Assembly: GCA_007751475.1 (NCBI GenBank)
Contig: CP036434.1
Location: 4,717,524-4,781,523 of the forward strand
Source of the DNA: Saltatorellus ferox
GTDB lineage: Bacteria; Planctomycetota; UBA1135; GCA-002686595
Length of the DNA: 64,000 nt
Direction: 5' to 3'
A program made the translations under genes and the position numbers. Every line of letters starts with the position of its first letter. Within the stretch, counting starts at the first letter, position 1. The notes beneath the pieces were generated by a model. That model was given only the letters and a program-made list of their open reading frames with translations. It searched no databases and had not been told where the DNA came from. Positions 33,883-43,105 of the stretch are shown here, piece by piece.

Positions 33883-35163
33883 TCACTGGAACGTGATCGA
33901 GAGGCCGTTGGTGAAGTTGGACGTCGGGCCCGTGGGGCTCGAGTCACGGAACCAACCCTGGAAGTTCCAGGTGTCACCGGAGTTCGTGGCCACCGGACCC
34001 GTCGGCGACGGGATGGCGGTCAGGTCGGCCACGAGAGAGAAGCCGCCGTTGCCGAGCGTGTTCTGGATCTGGCCGGGGCCGACGTAGCGACCGATCGCGC
34101 CGGAAAGGCACAGGTTGCCCGAGCTGCCGCCGGGGTTCATCACGAAGCCCTGGTTCGGGCTGACGATGAAGAATCCGAACGAGTTGTTCGGAAGGCTGCT
34201 GGCCGTCAGCGTGAGGTCGTTGGCCGCTGCGGTGGGTGCACCCGTGGCCGACATCGCACCGGCGACGCCGGTGGAGTTGGCGTTGGCGGAGCAGTAGGAG
34301 GATCCGAGTCCACCGCCGGCGACGACTTCGAAGTTGTCGAACACGACGAACTGGTTGCCATCGCCGACCGACGTGAACACGTCCGCAAGACCGAGGCTGG
34401 CGAGGCCGTCGAAACGGTTCGCGAAGCTGCCCTGGTACGTGAGCGTGCCGTCGAAGTAGAACGAGATGAGCCCGGCAGTGTTGTCCACTTCGATGTCGAC
34501 CGTCGTCCAGATGTTGCCCGGCGAACCGGCCACGGTGGACGGCGGAGCGGGGAAGAGAGCCTGGAAGAACGCGCCGGTGTTGTTGCTGCCGTTGCCGAGG
34601 TAGCTCGGGTGCGTGTTCGGAAGCGTGGTGCTGTCCGTCTCGCCGACGGGGGTGTTGTTGGGGTCACGGAACCAGCGGTAATCCGACCCGGAGTCGCCGT
34701 CGCCGTCGAAGCCGATGAAAGCACCGGAACCGGAGATCGGCGAGAAGATCTGGTTGAACGTGGCGCCGTCGCCGCCCACACCCACGTGCGCGTGCTCGGT
34801 GGTACCCGTGCCGCCCGGCGTGAAGTTGTTCCACACGTCCACGCGCAGGCGGTAGACGTCCGCGGTGATCGCCGTGTTGTGGAAGCACGTGGCGGCGTCC
34901 TGGTTGCCCTGGGTGGTGTTGACCGTCAGGCGCAGACCCTTCGTGTCACCGACCGCGGAGCGCGGCGCCGCGGGGATACCAGCGGCGACATAGTCGAACG
35001 AGAAGTCCTGGGCGCCGTCACCGGCGCTCACCGCGACGGTGTAGTCCGCGCTCGAGTTGGTCTCGAAGTTGTCCGTGATGAGAGTGATCTGAGCCGAGGC
35101 CGTAGCCGCGGCGATCGATCCCGCAGCGGCGAGGATCAATGGACGACGAAGTGATGTTTTCAT
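33883..35163 (-). CDS. secreted protein with planctomycete C-terminal domain
   Basis: The 426-residue product has a signal peptide (MKTSLRRPLILAAAGSIAAATASA). Residues 30-280 form a lectin/jelly-roll-like beta domain (DNFETNSSADYTV, HAHVGVGGDG, FIGFDGDGDSG, WTTVDIEVDNTAGLISFYFDGTL, FVVFDNFEVV), similar to concanavalin-like laminin G domains. The last ~130 residues are the shared module: YCSANANSTG, FGFFIVSPNQGFVMNPGG, GNLCLSGAIGRYVGPGQ, TWNFQGWFRDS, TSNFTNGLSITF. Probably exported and bound to the cell surface; ligand may be a polysaccharide. It stands alone on the minus strand. Confidence 0.88.
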   Translation of the reverse strand: MKTSLRRPLILAAAGSIAAATASAQITLITDNFETNSSADYTVAVSAGDGAQDFSFDYVAAGIPAAPRSAVGDTKGLRLTVNTTQGNQDAATCFHNTAITADVYRLRVDVWNNFTPGGTGTTEHAHVGVGGDGATFNQIFSPISGSGAFIGFDGDGDSGSDYRWFRDPNNTPVGETDSTTLPNTHPSYLGNGSNNTGAFFQALFPAPPSTVAGSPGNIWTTVDIEVDNTAGLISFYFDGTLTYQGSFANRFDGLASLGLADVFTSVGDGNQFVVFDNFEVVAGGGLGSSYCSANANSTGVAGAMSATGAPTAAANDLTLTASSLPNNSFGFFIVSPNQGFVMNPGGSSGNLCLSGAIGRYVGPGQIQNTLGNGGFSLVADLTAIPSPTGPVATNSGDTWNFQGWFRDSSPTGPTSNFTNGLSITFQ

Positions 35164-35520
35164 CTAGTGAAAAGGATGGAAGCAGGAAGAGAGAAGGCTC
35201 TTGCGGCGCGCTCGATGTCGCCGGGGACGTCGCGCGGCCGCATGGGCAGGATGTCCATAGGGTATCGCACTTGAGGGCATCCCCGGCCAGGGATTACAAG
35301 GCTCACACATTCGAGACACTCCCGGAGCGCGGATGGGGACGCCCGCCGCCGGCGAGGCCCATCGCGAGACCAGCTGTGTCTCGATCGTGGACACGCGCCT
35401 CGTCATCTCCCTCACTGGAGGGTTTTCCTTCGGGGACGAAGAAGCGACCTCCGACCAGTGGAGGAGTTCCCTCGCGCGAGTCTTCCCTGGCTGGCGCCGC
35501 CCCTGAACGGCCTTTGCCCC
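35164..35520. other. 357-bp divergent intergenic region
   Basis: This gap lies between the starts of two divergent secreted-protein genes and must hold both promoters. I saw no strong -35/-10 pair, palindrome, tRNA or repeat in it. Confidence 0.5.
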
Positions 35521-37851
35521 ATGACCCGATCGCTTCCCATGGCTCACGTCGCCGCGCTGCTCTGCTCCATCCTGCTCCTGACCGCCTGCTCGGGTGGCTC
35601 CGTGGACGACACGCCAGGTGAGCCACCGCTCGTCGGCGCCGCGCTCGTCGGCGCCACGCAGGACCGCGACTTCGACCCCTCCGGCGCGACCCTCGTCGTG
35701 GAGTTCGACGGCGCCATGAACACCGAGGATATGGAGACGGCGAGTCACTTCGGTGTCACCAGCGGAGCGGTCCTCTCGGCGGTCCAGATCGAACCTTCGA
35801 AGGTGCGGCTGACCTTGAGTGCGCCGGTGCTCCCGGGAGAGACTCTCGTCATCGTCGAGCCAGGTATGCGCGACGCCCAGGGCCGCGCATCGGAAGGCAC
35901 GACGGGACGAGCGATCACCAGCACGGACGTCGACCCGCCGGTGGCAGCGCGCATCGCCGGAGTCACCGTGTCGGGACTCAACAACGACCAGGCCACGGTC
36001 GAGTTCGATGACCTCATGGTCGCCCCGGACGTCGTTCGCGTCGACTCCTGGAACCTGGAGTCCCCGGTGGGAAGTCCCGTTGACCTTTCCCGCGCGATCA
36101 TCGAGTACGACGAAGCAGCGAGGCGCGCGACCATCACCCTCGGAGGCGGCCAGAACCTCACGACCGGCGCGGAGATCAGCGCGGTCCTCACGACGATGCG
36201 AGACGTGGGCGGCAACACGATCGCGTCGACCTCCTTCGGCAGCGATGCGGTGAGCTCGCTCGTGATCGGAGATACGGTCGCGCCGCGGCTGCTCAGCGTC
36301 TTTCCGGGCGAGGCGGCCAACACGCTTCGGTTCGTCTTCGATGAGCCCGTGCAATTCGTGCGAACGACTGATCTGATCTCGTCCACCCCCATCCACGGAA
36401 CGCGCGTCGAGCTGGTTCAGGCGTCCGCCCCGGGCGTCACGCAGCAACCCATCGCCTCATCCTCCGTCATCGACAAGCTCGGAGCCGAGGTCACCTTCAG
36501 CGTCGCTCCCCAGGCTGGGGACCTCGCCACCATCGCGGGCGTCGCCGACCTCGCAGGCAACGTCATGCTCCCGGTTCTGGAAGCGGTGGTCGAAGCGCGC
36601 GACCCGATCGGCCCCGGCCTGTTCGTCGGGAGCACCGAACTCATCGCGTACGAGGGCGAGCGCAACGACGTCTTTCGTATGACGTTCGACAAGCCGCTCC
36701 ACCCGGACGGGCTCTTCCTCGACTACCGCTACGGTCTGCTCGAGTATTTCTTCGTGAACACGCTCGGAGCCAAAGCGAGCTTCGACGGGGACCGAGAGAT
36801 CACGTTTCTGCTGCGCGGCCCCATAGACCACGAGATCCTCGTGAATTCGAGGTACCTGCTCGCCGTGGTTGGAAACAGGAGCCGCCAGGGCGTGCCCATC
36901 GAGACGACGACCTACGAGTACGTGGTGACGCCGACCGGCGACACCACGCCGCCCTCGCTCACCGCTGCCCGCCTGTCCCCCACCAGCCCGAACCTGGTCC
37001 TGGTGGAGTTCAGCGAGGCGCTCGGCGAGGCGGAAGCGGTCGCCCTCACGGGCTACGCGCTCGACGGAGCGGCGCCCACCTCCGCGTCCCTCGTGTCACC
37101 GAGGGTGGTGGCGCTGGACTTTCCCAGCGCGCCCGTGCTCGGGCAGACATTGACCGTCCAGGCATCCGTGCTGCGCGACCGCGCAAGGAACCAGGCGTCG
37201 GCGCTGGCGAGCGTGGCGGTCCAGGGCGCGGACACCGTGCCCCCCTCGATCACGGGCGTCAGCGCCACGGCGAAGCCGGGCACGGAAGCCGACGAGATCG
37301 TCCTTCAGTTCAGTGAACTGATCGACCCTGACTCCGTCCTCGATCCCGCCTCGATCCTCGTGACCGTGGGAAGCTCCACGGCGACGCTCGAAGGGGCCGA
37401 GCTCATCTACCAGAGCTCGGGCAACACGCTGACCGCCGAGCTTCCGGACTCGCTCCTGCTCCCGTTCGGTGAGGCTTTGAACGTCGAGGTCGCGGACCTG
37501 AGGGACGTCGCAGGAAACGTCGCGACGGCGGCGTCCGGCGCCGCCACCGTGGCCGGTGACCATGCCGAGCCGAGCAGCCTCGCAGCCTTCGTCAACTACC
37601 GGGAGAGCACCGCGGGCACCGTCATCGAGGTGACACCGAACGAACCCCTGCGCGCCGCCGCGACGGGCGCCGGTGCCTGGAGCGCCTCCGGTGGGCAGGG
37701 CGTGCTCGAGGTCATGGCCCTCGGCTTCGATCGCTTCCGACTCACCCTGAGCGCACCGCTCGCACCGAACGACACCCTGTCGTTGAACGGCGCCACCGAC
37801 CTCGCGGGGAACACGGCGAGCGGCGCGCTCACCGTCGACCCGGTCGAGTAG
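35521..37851 (+). CDS. secreted lipoprotein with several Ig-like (SwmB/Big_5-type) domains
   Basis: The ATG at 35521 starts a lipoprotein signal with lipobox LLTAC (Cys20 followed by SGG). The frame is open upstream but lacks a signal there. The 776-residue product is a tandem array of Ig-like modules with the signature of the SwmB/Big_5 families: VVEFDGAMNTEDM, ATVEFDDLMVAPDV, LRFVFDEPVQF, FRMTFDKPL, VLVEFSEALGEA, EIVLQFSELIDPDSV, each paired with a DxAGN segment (RDVGGNTI, DLAGNVM, DRARNQA, DVAGNVA, DLAGNTA). Such proteins are usually surface adhesins or fillers between domains. The shared C-terminal module is absent, in line with anchoring by lipid instead. Confidence 0.87.
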   Translation: MTRSLPMAHVAALLCSILLLTACSGGSVDDTPGEPPLVGAALVGATQDRDFDPSGATLVVEFDGAMNTEDMETASHFGVTSGAVLSAVQIEPSKVRLTLSAPVLPGETLVIVEPGMRDAQGRASEGTTGRAITSTDVDPPVAARIAGVTVSGLNNDQATVEFDDLMVAPDVVRVDSWNLESPVGSPVDLSRAIIEYDEAARRATITLGGGQNLTTGAEISAVLTTMRDVGGNTIASTSFGSDAVSSLVIGDTVAPRLLSVFPGEAANTLRFVFDEPVQFVRTTDLISSTPIHGTRVELVQASAPGVTQQPIASSSVIDKLGAEVTFSVAPQAGDLATIAGVADLAGNVMLPVLEAVVEARDPIGPGLFVGSTELIAYEGERNDVFRMTFDKPLHPDGLFLDYRYGLLEYFFVNTLGAKASFDGDREITFLLRGPIDHEILVNSRYLLAVVGNRSRQGVPIETTTYEYVVTPTGDTTPPSLTAARLSPTSPNLVLVEFSEALGEAEAVALTGYALDGAAPTSASLVSPRVVALDFPSAPVLGQTLTVQASVLRDRARNQASALASVAVQGADTVPPSITGVSATAKPGTEADEIVLQFSELIDPDSVLDPASILVTVGSSTATLEGAELIYQSSGNTLTAELPDSLLLPFGEALNVEVADLRDVAGNVATAASGAATVAGDHAEPSSLAAFVNYRESTAGTVIEVTPNEPLRAAATGAGAWSASGGQGVLEVMALGFDRFRLTLSAPLAPNDTLSLNGATDLAGNTASGALTVDPVE

Positions 37852-37884
37852 CCAGCGCCCGCGAACAGAAGCGAGCGCGACGAG

Positions 37885-38550
37885 TCAGTAACGAACGCAG
37901 ATCTTCCCGAGCGGCTTACGCTCCAGATCGGGGACCTCGCAACCATCCGCCGGGTACCCCACCGGGATCAGCAGGAACGCCTTCTCGTTCTCGGGTCTGC
38001 CGAGAGCCTTCGCGAGGAACCCCATCGGGCTCGGCGTATGGGTCAGCGTCGCCAGTCCCGCGTCGTTCAGCGCAGCGAGCAGCATCCCCGCCGCGATGCC
38101 CACGGATTCCTGGGTGTAGTAGTTCTGCCCGCGCTCGCCGTCCTCGTCTATCTCCCAGGCGTGTCGGAACAAGATGATCAGGGCGGGCGCGATCTCCAGG
38201 AACGGCTTCTCGGCGTTCGTGTTGAACGGCCGCAGGTCGTCGAGCCACTCCGCGTTCATCCGGCGCGCGTAGTTCTCGCGCTCCTCTTCCTCGGCCGCCT
38301 CCCGAATCCTCGACTTGATCGCAGGATCGGTGACGAGGGCGAAGGTCCACGGCTGCTTGTGCGCCCCCGAGGGCGCGGTCCCAGCGCTCAGGATGCAGGT
38401 CTCCAGCACGTCGATGGGAACGGGGTCGGGGGAGAAGGCTCTCACGGAGCGGCGGCGATTCGCCACCGAATGGAAGTCGTGGGCGCGCTCGCGCATCTCC
38501 GCCTCGGAAAGGCGCTCGAAGGCGAGCGGGATGAAAGGTGCGTCAGACAT
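37885..38550 (-). CDS. nitroreductase-fold flavoprotein, iodotyrosine deiodinase-like
   Basis: The ATG at 38550 gives 221 residues. FMN-binding motifs of the nitroreductase superfamily are visible: RRRSVRAFS at residues 32-40 and PSGAHKQPWTF at 60-70. From there to the end the text follows animal iodotyrosine deiodinase closely: EEEERENYARRM, FNTNAEKPFLEIAPALIILF, YYTQESVGIAAGMLLAALNDAGL, LIPVGYPADGCEVPDLERKPL. Glu90, Tyr94 and Lys115 keep the spacing of the three residues (Glu157, Tyr161, Lys182 in human) that hold the iodotyrosine zwitterion. Reductive dehalogenation of halotyrosines with FMN is therefore a reasonable prediction. It stands alone, convergent with the preceding gene. Confidence 0.87.
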   Translation of the reverse strand: MSDAPFIPLAFERLSEAEMRERAHDFHSVANRRRSVRAFSPDPVPIDVLETCILSAGTAPSGAHKQPWTFALVTDPAIKSRIREAAEEEERENYARRMNAEWLDDLRPFNTNAEKPFLEIAPALIILFRHAWEIDEDGERGQNYYTQESVGIAAGMLLAALNDAGLATLTHTPSPMGFLAKALGRPENEKAFLLIPVGYPADGCEVPDLERKPLGKICVRY

Positions 38551-38695
38551 TCGAAGAGATGGGGCTGTGGAGCAGCGGGAATTCCCTCCCCCTGCATCTT
38601 CCAGGGAATCCGCGTGAACCCGCAGCAAAACTGTTCGTTCACGCACGGGATCGCCGGTTGGACCTGGCGTGCCCTGGATCTACGCTATTGAAAGC

Positions 38696-40459
38696 ATGCT
38701 GAGACCAACCATCGCCGTTTTCGCGGGCCTTCTGGCCGCGCCTTCCCTGTTCGCCGCTCCCGCTCCGATGCCGCTGTTGCCGCTGCCGGCCCTGGGCGCA
38801 TCGGCCCAGGACGGAACCCTGCCCGACCTCAAGGACGAGGTCGACGTCTCCGTACGCTGGCTCCGGGCCACCCAGAACCCGGAGACGGGCGCCTACGGCG
38901 GAGGCGTCGAGGGAACCGCGTGGACCCTCTACGCCCTGGCGAAGAGCCCCCGAAAGTACACCCGCGTCGACGGCCCCTTCATGACGAAGGCCCTGTCGTT
39001 CCTGGTATCGGCCCAGGCCGAAGACGGCTCGATCGCCGACGAGGGCACGAGCGATGAGGCGCGGCTCCAGCAGACGCGGGCGGCCGCGGCGGCCCTCTCG
39101 GTGCTCGTCAGCCCCGAGACTGCGCCCGCCCTCGGCAAGGCGGCAGTCTGGCTCGCGGACCATGGAGTCGACTCCCCCGAGATGGACGAGATGGCGATTC
39201 CCGACAAGGTCGAGAAGCTCGGGTTCGAGCTGCTCGCGAGGCGGAAACCCGACGGCTCCTACGAGGGCCCGAAAGGCGCCGTGATCGCCACGAGCCGCGC
39301 CATCGTGGCCCTCAGCAGCATCAAGAAGAGGCTCCAGCCTGCGCCCGCCGTCGAGGAGCGCGCCACCGCTCTTCCGAGCTATCACAAGGCCACGCGCGCC
39401 GAGATCGACGCCGCCGTCCTGCGTGGCGCGCGGTTCCTCCTGGCGGCTGGTCCTGGCGCGCGCTGGGGTGCGCCGGGGCAGCCGGACGTCGGCATCACCG
39501 CCCTCGTGGTCAGCGGCCTCCAGGCCGTCCCGGAGCCGCGCCCCGGTGACATCCAGGCAACGATCGACGACGCGCAGGCGTGGATCGCGAGCCACCAGAA
39601 AGAGGACGGCGCCATCCACCAGGGCCAGCTCGCCAACTACGTCACCTCGGCCTCGGTCATGGCGCTCGCGCCGAACCCGAAGTACAAGGAAACCGTCGCC
39701 AAGGCCCGCGACTGGATCATCCGAATCCAGGCCGACGAGGGCGAAGGCTACTCCGAGGGGGACCTCTACTACGGCGGCATCGGCTACGGCAGCGATGAAC
39801 GCCCTGACCTCTCCAACCTGCAAATGGCCCTGGAAGCCCTCGTGGCCGCCGGCGAGACGAAGGAGTCCAAGTCGATCCAGAACGCGCTCAAGTACCTGGA
39901 GCGCTGCCAGAACCGCTCGGAATCGAACGACGTCGCGGTCACTCGCGACGGGATCGTGATCAAGTCGGGTGACGACGGCGGCGGCTACTACGCGCCGGAT
40001 GAGTCCAAGGCTGGCTACGTCGAACTCGGGGACGGCACGAAGATCCCGCGGTCCTATGGATCGATGAGCTATGCGCTCCTCAAGGGCTTCGTCTTTGCAG
40101 GCCTCACGAAGGAAGACCCCCGCGTCGCGGCCGTGTTCCAGTGGCTCTCCGACAACTACACGCTGGACGTGAATCCGGGGTTCCCGGCCTCCGCTGGCCC
40201 GGTCGCTCCGTACCAGGGCCTCTACTACTACTTCCACACGATGGGCAAGGCCCTCGACATCCTCGGCGTGGACGCAATCACGGACGGCGCTGGCGTCGAG
40301 CATGACTGGCGCGCCGAGCTCGCGGGCCGCCTCACCTCCATGCAGGCGAAGGACGGCAGCTGGGTGAACGAGAACGCTCCCCGCTGGTGGGAAGGGAACC
40401 CGCTGCTCGCGACCTCCTACGCGCTAGAAACGCTGGCCGCGACCCGCAAGGCCGAGTAG
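38696..40459 (+). CDS. secreted prenyltransferase/squalene-cyclase-like repeat protein
   Basis: The ATG at 38696 opens a signal peptide (MLRPTIAVFAGLLAAPSLFA). The 587-residue product has repeated alpha-toroid motifs typical of the prenyltransferase/squalene-oxidase repeat fold: VSVRWLRATQNPETGAYGGG, ALSFLVSAQAEDGSIADE, DDAQAWIASHQKEDGAIHQG, ARDWIIRIQADEGEGYSEGD, LTSMQAKDGSWVNENAPRWW. The last matches the QxxDGSW core of the QW motif. Many planctomycetes have such exported proteins, and whether they act on isoprenoids is not known; the signal peptide argues against a cytosolic terpene cyclase. The gene is divergent from the deiodinase-like gene. Confidence 0.83.
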   Translation: MLRPTIAVFAGLLAAPSLFAAPAPMPLLPLPALGASAQDGTLPDLKDEVDVSVRWLRATQNPETGAYGGGVEGTAWTLYALAKSPRKYTRVDGPFMTKALSFLVSAQAEDGSIADEGTSDEARLQQTRAAAAALSVLVSPETAPALGKAAVWLADHGVDSPEMDEMAIPDKVEKLGFELLARRKPDGSYEGPKGAVIATSRAIVALSSIKKRLQPAPAVEERATALPSYHKATRAEIDAAVLRGARFLLAAGPGARWGAPGQPDVGITALVVSGLQAVPEPRPGDIQATIDDAQAWIASHQKEDGAIHQGQLANYVTSASVMALAPNPKYKETVAKARDWIIRIQADEGEGYSEGDLYYGGIGYGSDERPDLSNLQMALEALVAAGETKESKSIQNALKYLERCQNRSESNDVAVTRDGIVIKSGDDGGGYYAPDESKAGYVELGDGTKIPRSYGSMSYALLKGFVFAGLTKEDPRVAAVFQWLSDNYTLDVNPGFPASAGPVAPYQGLYYYFHTMGKALDILGVDAITDGAGVEHDWRAELAGRLTSMQAKDGSWVNENAPRWWEGNPLLATSYALETLAATRKAE

Positions 40460-40504
40460 GCGCCGCGACAGAGGACCGCCAGCGCATGCGATGCCGGCCC
40501 GCGA

Positions 40505-41935
40505 TCAGTCGCGGGTCGGCATCGTCACCATCCGGGTCTCGCGGAGGCGCCGCCGGGCTTCGTCGAGCGGCTCCGCGTACGCCTCGCTGCGCGCGAGGTT
40601 GTTCAGCTCCGACGGATCGTCGGCCAGATCGAACAGCTCTTCCCCGGGTCGCAGCACGAAGGTCGTCATCCGCGCCGCCAGGTCGACGTTTCCGCCGTCC
40701 GCGGCCAGCGCCATCGCTCGCCACGTGTCCGAAGTGCGCATGACGAGGTTCTCGAAGCGCAGACCCTCCGACCAGCTCCGGATGTACTTCCAGTTCCCGA
40801 AGCGGACCGAGCGCGACGGGATGTCGGGGTCGACGCGATGGGTGTCGTGGGTCGCAAAGATGGCGTCTGGCCAGGGGGTGGCGGGCGCCTCGCGCCCACT
40901 CACCAGGTGAGCGAAAGAACGCCCGTCGAACGCGTCCAATGGCGCGGCTTTCCCGCCGAGATCCAGGAAGGTGGGCAGGAGATCGACGAGGGAAACGAAC
41001 GCGTCGCTCGTCGCGCCCGCGGGCACCCCGCTCCCCCACGCGATCAGCGGCATGTGGATCCCCGCCTCGTAGAGCGTGGTCTTCGCGAACGGAAAGGGTG
41101 GCCCGTTGTCGCTCGTGAACATGCCGATCGTCGAAGGGCCGAGATCGCGGGACGCGAGCCGATCGACCACGGCCCCGACGGTCGCGTCCATCCGACGCAG
41201 GCCGTCGTAGAAGCGCGCGATCTCCCCCCTGACCTCCGGCGCGTCGAAGAGCGTCGCCGGGACCCGAACCTTCGCCGGATCATGGGGCTCGACGGAGGAG
41301 TCCCCGTAGGGCGCCCCGTCCGTCGGGAAGGGCCAGTGGCTGTCGCGAAAGTTCACCACGAGCACCCAGGGCCGGCCGTCGTCCTGTGCTAGGAAGGCGT
41401 CCAGTTCCTCGACGTGCCACTCGAGGCTCCGCGCGTCCTCGTCCTCCTTCAGCGAGCGCGCGATGAAGTCGAAGGGGAAGCCCGCGATGGGTTTCGCGCC
41501 GATCTTTCCGATCAGGCCGGTTCGGTAGCCAGCCTCGGCGAACCAGGTCCCCCAGACCTTGACGTCGGGCCGAACCGCCTCGAACCCGGTGGCGCCGTGG
41601 TGAGCGGGCATGAGGCCCGTGTAGATCGACGATCGCGACGGCGTACAGACCGCTGACGGAGCGTAGGCCCGGGTGAATCGGACGCCGCGGGCCGCCAGCG
41701 CATCGAGCCTGGGCGTCTGGACGACCCCCTCACCCCAGCCGTCCGGGTAGCAGCCGAGGGCCGTCCCCTGATCGTCCGAGACGAGCAGCAGCAGGTTGGG
41801 CCGAACCGGCGATCCCTTCGAGCCCGACGTTCCCGGCTCTTCCCCTTTGCATCCGGCGGCCATGCCGACGAACATCAGGGGCCCGACGTACATCAGGGCA
41901 AGGAGTGCCTGACCGATCAGTGATGGGAAGCGCAT
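40505..41935 (-). CDS. sulfatase lipoprotein
   Basis: The ATG at 41935 gives 476 residues with a lipobox (MFVGMAAGC, Cys29). The sulfatase signature is intact: NLLLLVSDDQG (metal-binding Asp pair), AVCTPSRSSIYTG with Cys97 in C-T-P-S-R, the site converted to formylglycine, and GMFTSDNGPPF near residue 280. GKIGAKP fills the position of the GKWH-type motif. The enzyme should hydrolyse sulfate esters, perhaps on algal polysaccharides, at the cell surface or in the periplasm. An anaerobic or FGE-type maturase is needed and is not in the window. An alternative start at 41974 would overlap the divergent M48 gene. Confidence 0.93.
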   Translation of the reverse strand: MRFPSLIGQALLALMYVGPLMFVGMAAGCKGEEPGTSGSKGSPVRPNLLLLVSDDQGTALGCYPDGWGEGVVQTPRLDALAARGVRFTRAYAPSAVCTPSRSSIYTGLMPAHHGATGFEAVRPDVKVWGTWFAEAGYRTGLIGKIGAKPIAGFPFDFIARSLKEDEDARSLEWHVEELDAFLAQDDGRPWVLVVNFRDSHWPFPTDGAPYGDSSVEPHDPAKVRVPATLFDAPEVRGEIARFYDGLRRMDATVGAVVDRLASRDLGPSTIGMFTSDNGPPFPFAKTTLYEAGIHMPLIAWGSGVPAGATSDAFVSLVDLLPTFLDLGGKAAPLDAFDGRSFAHLVSGREAPATPWPDAIFATHDTHRVDPDIPSRSVRFGNWKYIRSWSEGLRFENLVMRTSDTWRAMALAADGGNVDLAARMTTFVLRPGEELFDLADDPSELNNLARSEAYAEPLDEARRRLRETRMVTMPTRD

Positions 41936-41972
41936 CGCCCCAGTGTGCCTCCGACGACGCCAGACCCAAGCC

Positions 41973-43088
41973 ATGCAGGACGAGTTCCAGACCTTTTCGA
42001 CGACGACAGGATTCCTTGTGGAAGGAGGGCAGCGCCGTGACGTGGTCCTTCACCTTGGCGAGAGCGGCCTCCAGGTCGAGGGCGGCCCCCGGATCCTCTG
42101 GCGCAAGGCCCAGGTGAAGCGCGACGACGCGGACCAGGCGCTCCTCATCATCGGGAAGTCCGCCACCGTCGGCTCCACCGACCCCGGCTTCCTCCGCGAG
42201 ATCGAGGGAGCCGCCGGGAACGAGCTGGATCAGCAGCTCGCCAGGCTGGACGGCCTGCCAACGAGCTGGCGCGGCTCCCAGTTCCTGGGCTGCATCGCCT
42301 TCTTCGGGCTGATCGGCTGGGGCTTCATGAGCATGCCGGGCTGCTACCGCGACGCCGTGGACCAGACGGTCGACAGCCTCCCCTACAGCATCGATGTCAG
42401 CCTCGGCGAGCAAGCAGAGGCGACGATGGAGGTCGGCGATACGATCGAGGACGAGGTCGTCGTCGGAGCGATCGAGGAGATGGTCGAGCGCCTCTCCGAT
42501 CACTTCCAGAACACCGACGTCGCCGCCGAGGACGTCGAGTGGCAGATTCGCGTCGTGAAGAGCGACCAGGTCAATGCCTTCGCGCTGCCCGGCGGCTTCA
42601 TCACCGTCTTCACCGGCCTCATCGAGGACGCCGAGTCCCCGGACATGGTCGCGGGCGTGATCGGCCATGAGATGGCCCACGTGCTCCAGCGCCACGGCAT
42701 CCGGCGAGTCGCCAACGAGATCGGCCTCTTCGCGGGCCTCCGACTGATCCTCGGCGATACCGGCGGGGTCCTCGGGCTCGCCGGGGAAGTCATGAAGCAG
42801 GCCGCGGGCAACAACTACAGCCAGCAGAACGAAAGCGAGGCGGACGCACTCGGCACCAAGGCGATGCTCCGCTCAGGCCTCGATCCCGAAGCCCTCGCCG
42901 ACTTCTTCCTGCTCCTCAAGAACAAGTACGGCGACGTGCCCTCGGGCCTCGCCTGGCTCTCGACGCACCCGGGCCATGACACGCGCGTGGAAGCCATCCG
43001 CTCGATCATCGAAGGAATGGAGCAGCCGGCCCCCGAGCCCCTGGACCTCGACTGGGCCGAGGTCCAGTCGAGGCTGGAGAAGCGGTAG
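41973..43088 (+). CDS. M48 family zinc metallopeptidase (second copy)
   Basis: The ATG at 41973 gives 371 residues. A cytosolic N-terminal domain of ~105 residues is followed by one membrane segment (GCIAFFGLIGWGFMSM) and an M48 domain with HEMAH (His232) in GHEMAHVLQRHG and the third ligand Glu in ESEADALG. The family motif VNAFALPGGFITVFTGLI is present upstream of the zinc site, and STHPGHDTR downstream. It resembles the M48 gene at 32562 in layout but is clearly diverged. Family role: protein quality control at the membrane. It is divergent from the sulfatase gene (37 bases) and converges on trpA (17 bases). Confidence 0.93.
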   Translation: MQDEFQTFSTTTGFLVEGGQRRDVVLHLGESGLQVEGGPRILWRKAQVKRDDADQALLIIGKSATVGSTDPGFLREIEGAAGNELDQQLARLDGLPTSWRGSQFLGCIAFFGLIGWGFMSMPGCYRDAVDQTVDSLPYSIDVSLGEQAEATMEVGDTIEDEVVVGAIEEMVERLSDHFQNTDVAAEDVEWQIRVVKSDQVNAFALPGGFITVFTGLIEDAESPDMVAGVIGHEMAHVLQRHGIRRVANEIGLFAGLRLILGDTGGVLGLAGEVMKQAAGNNYSQQNESEADALGTKAMLRSGLDPEALADFFLLLKNKYGDVPSGLAWLSTHPGHDTRVEAIRSIIEGMEQPAPEPLDLDWAEVQSRLEKR

Positions 43089-43105
43089 CCGGCGGACTGA
43101 CTGGC

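Noticed and set aside
35164-36447. A 427-residue open frame on the minus strand
   Set aside because: It is antisense to the Ig-domain lipoprotein gene, has no recognisable domain and is Arg/Gly-rich as expected of a shadow frame in high-GC DNA.
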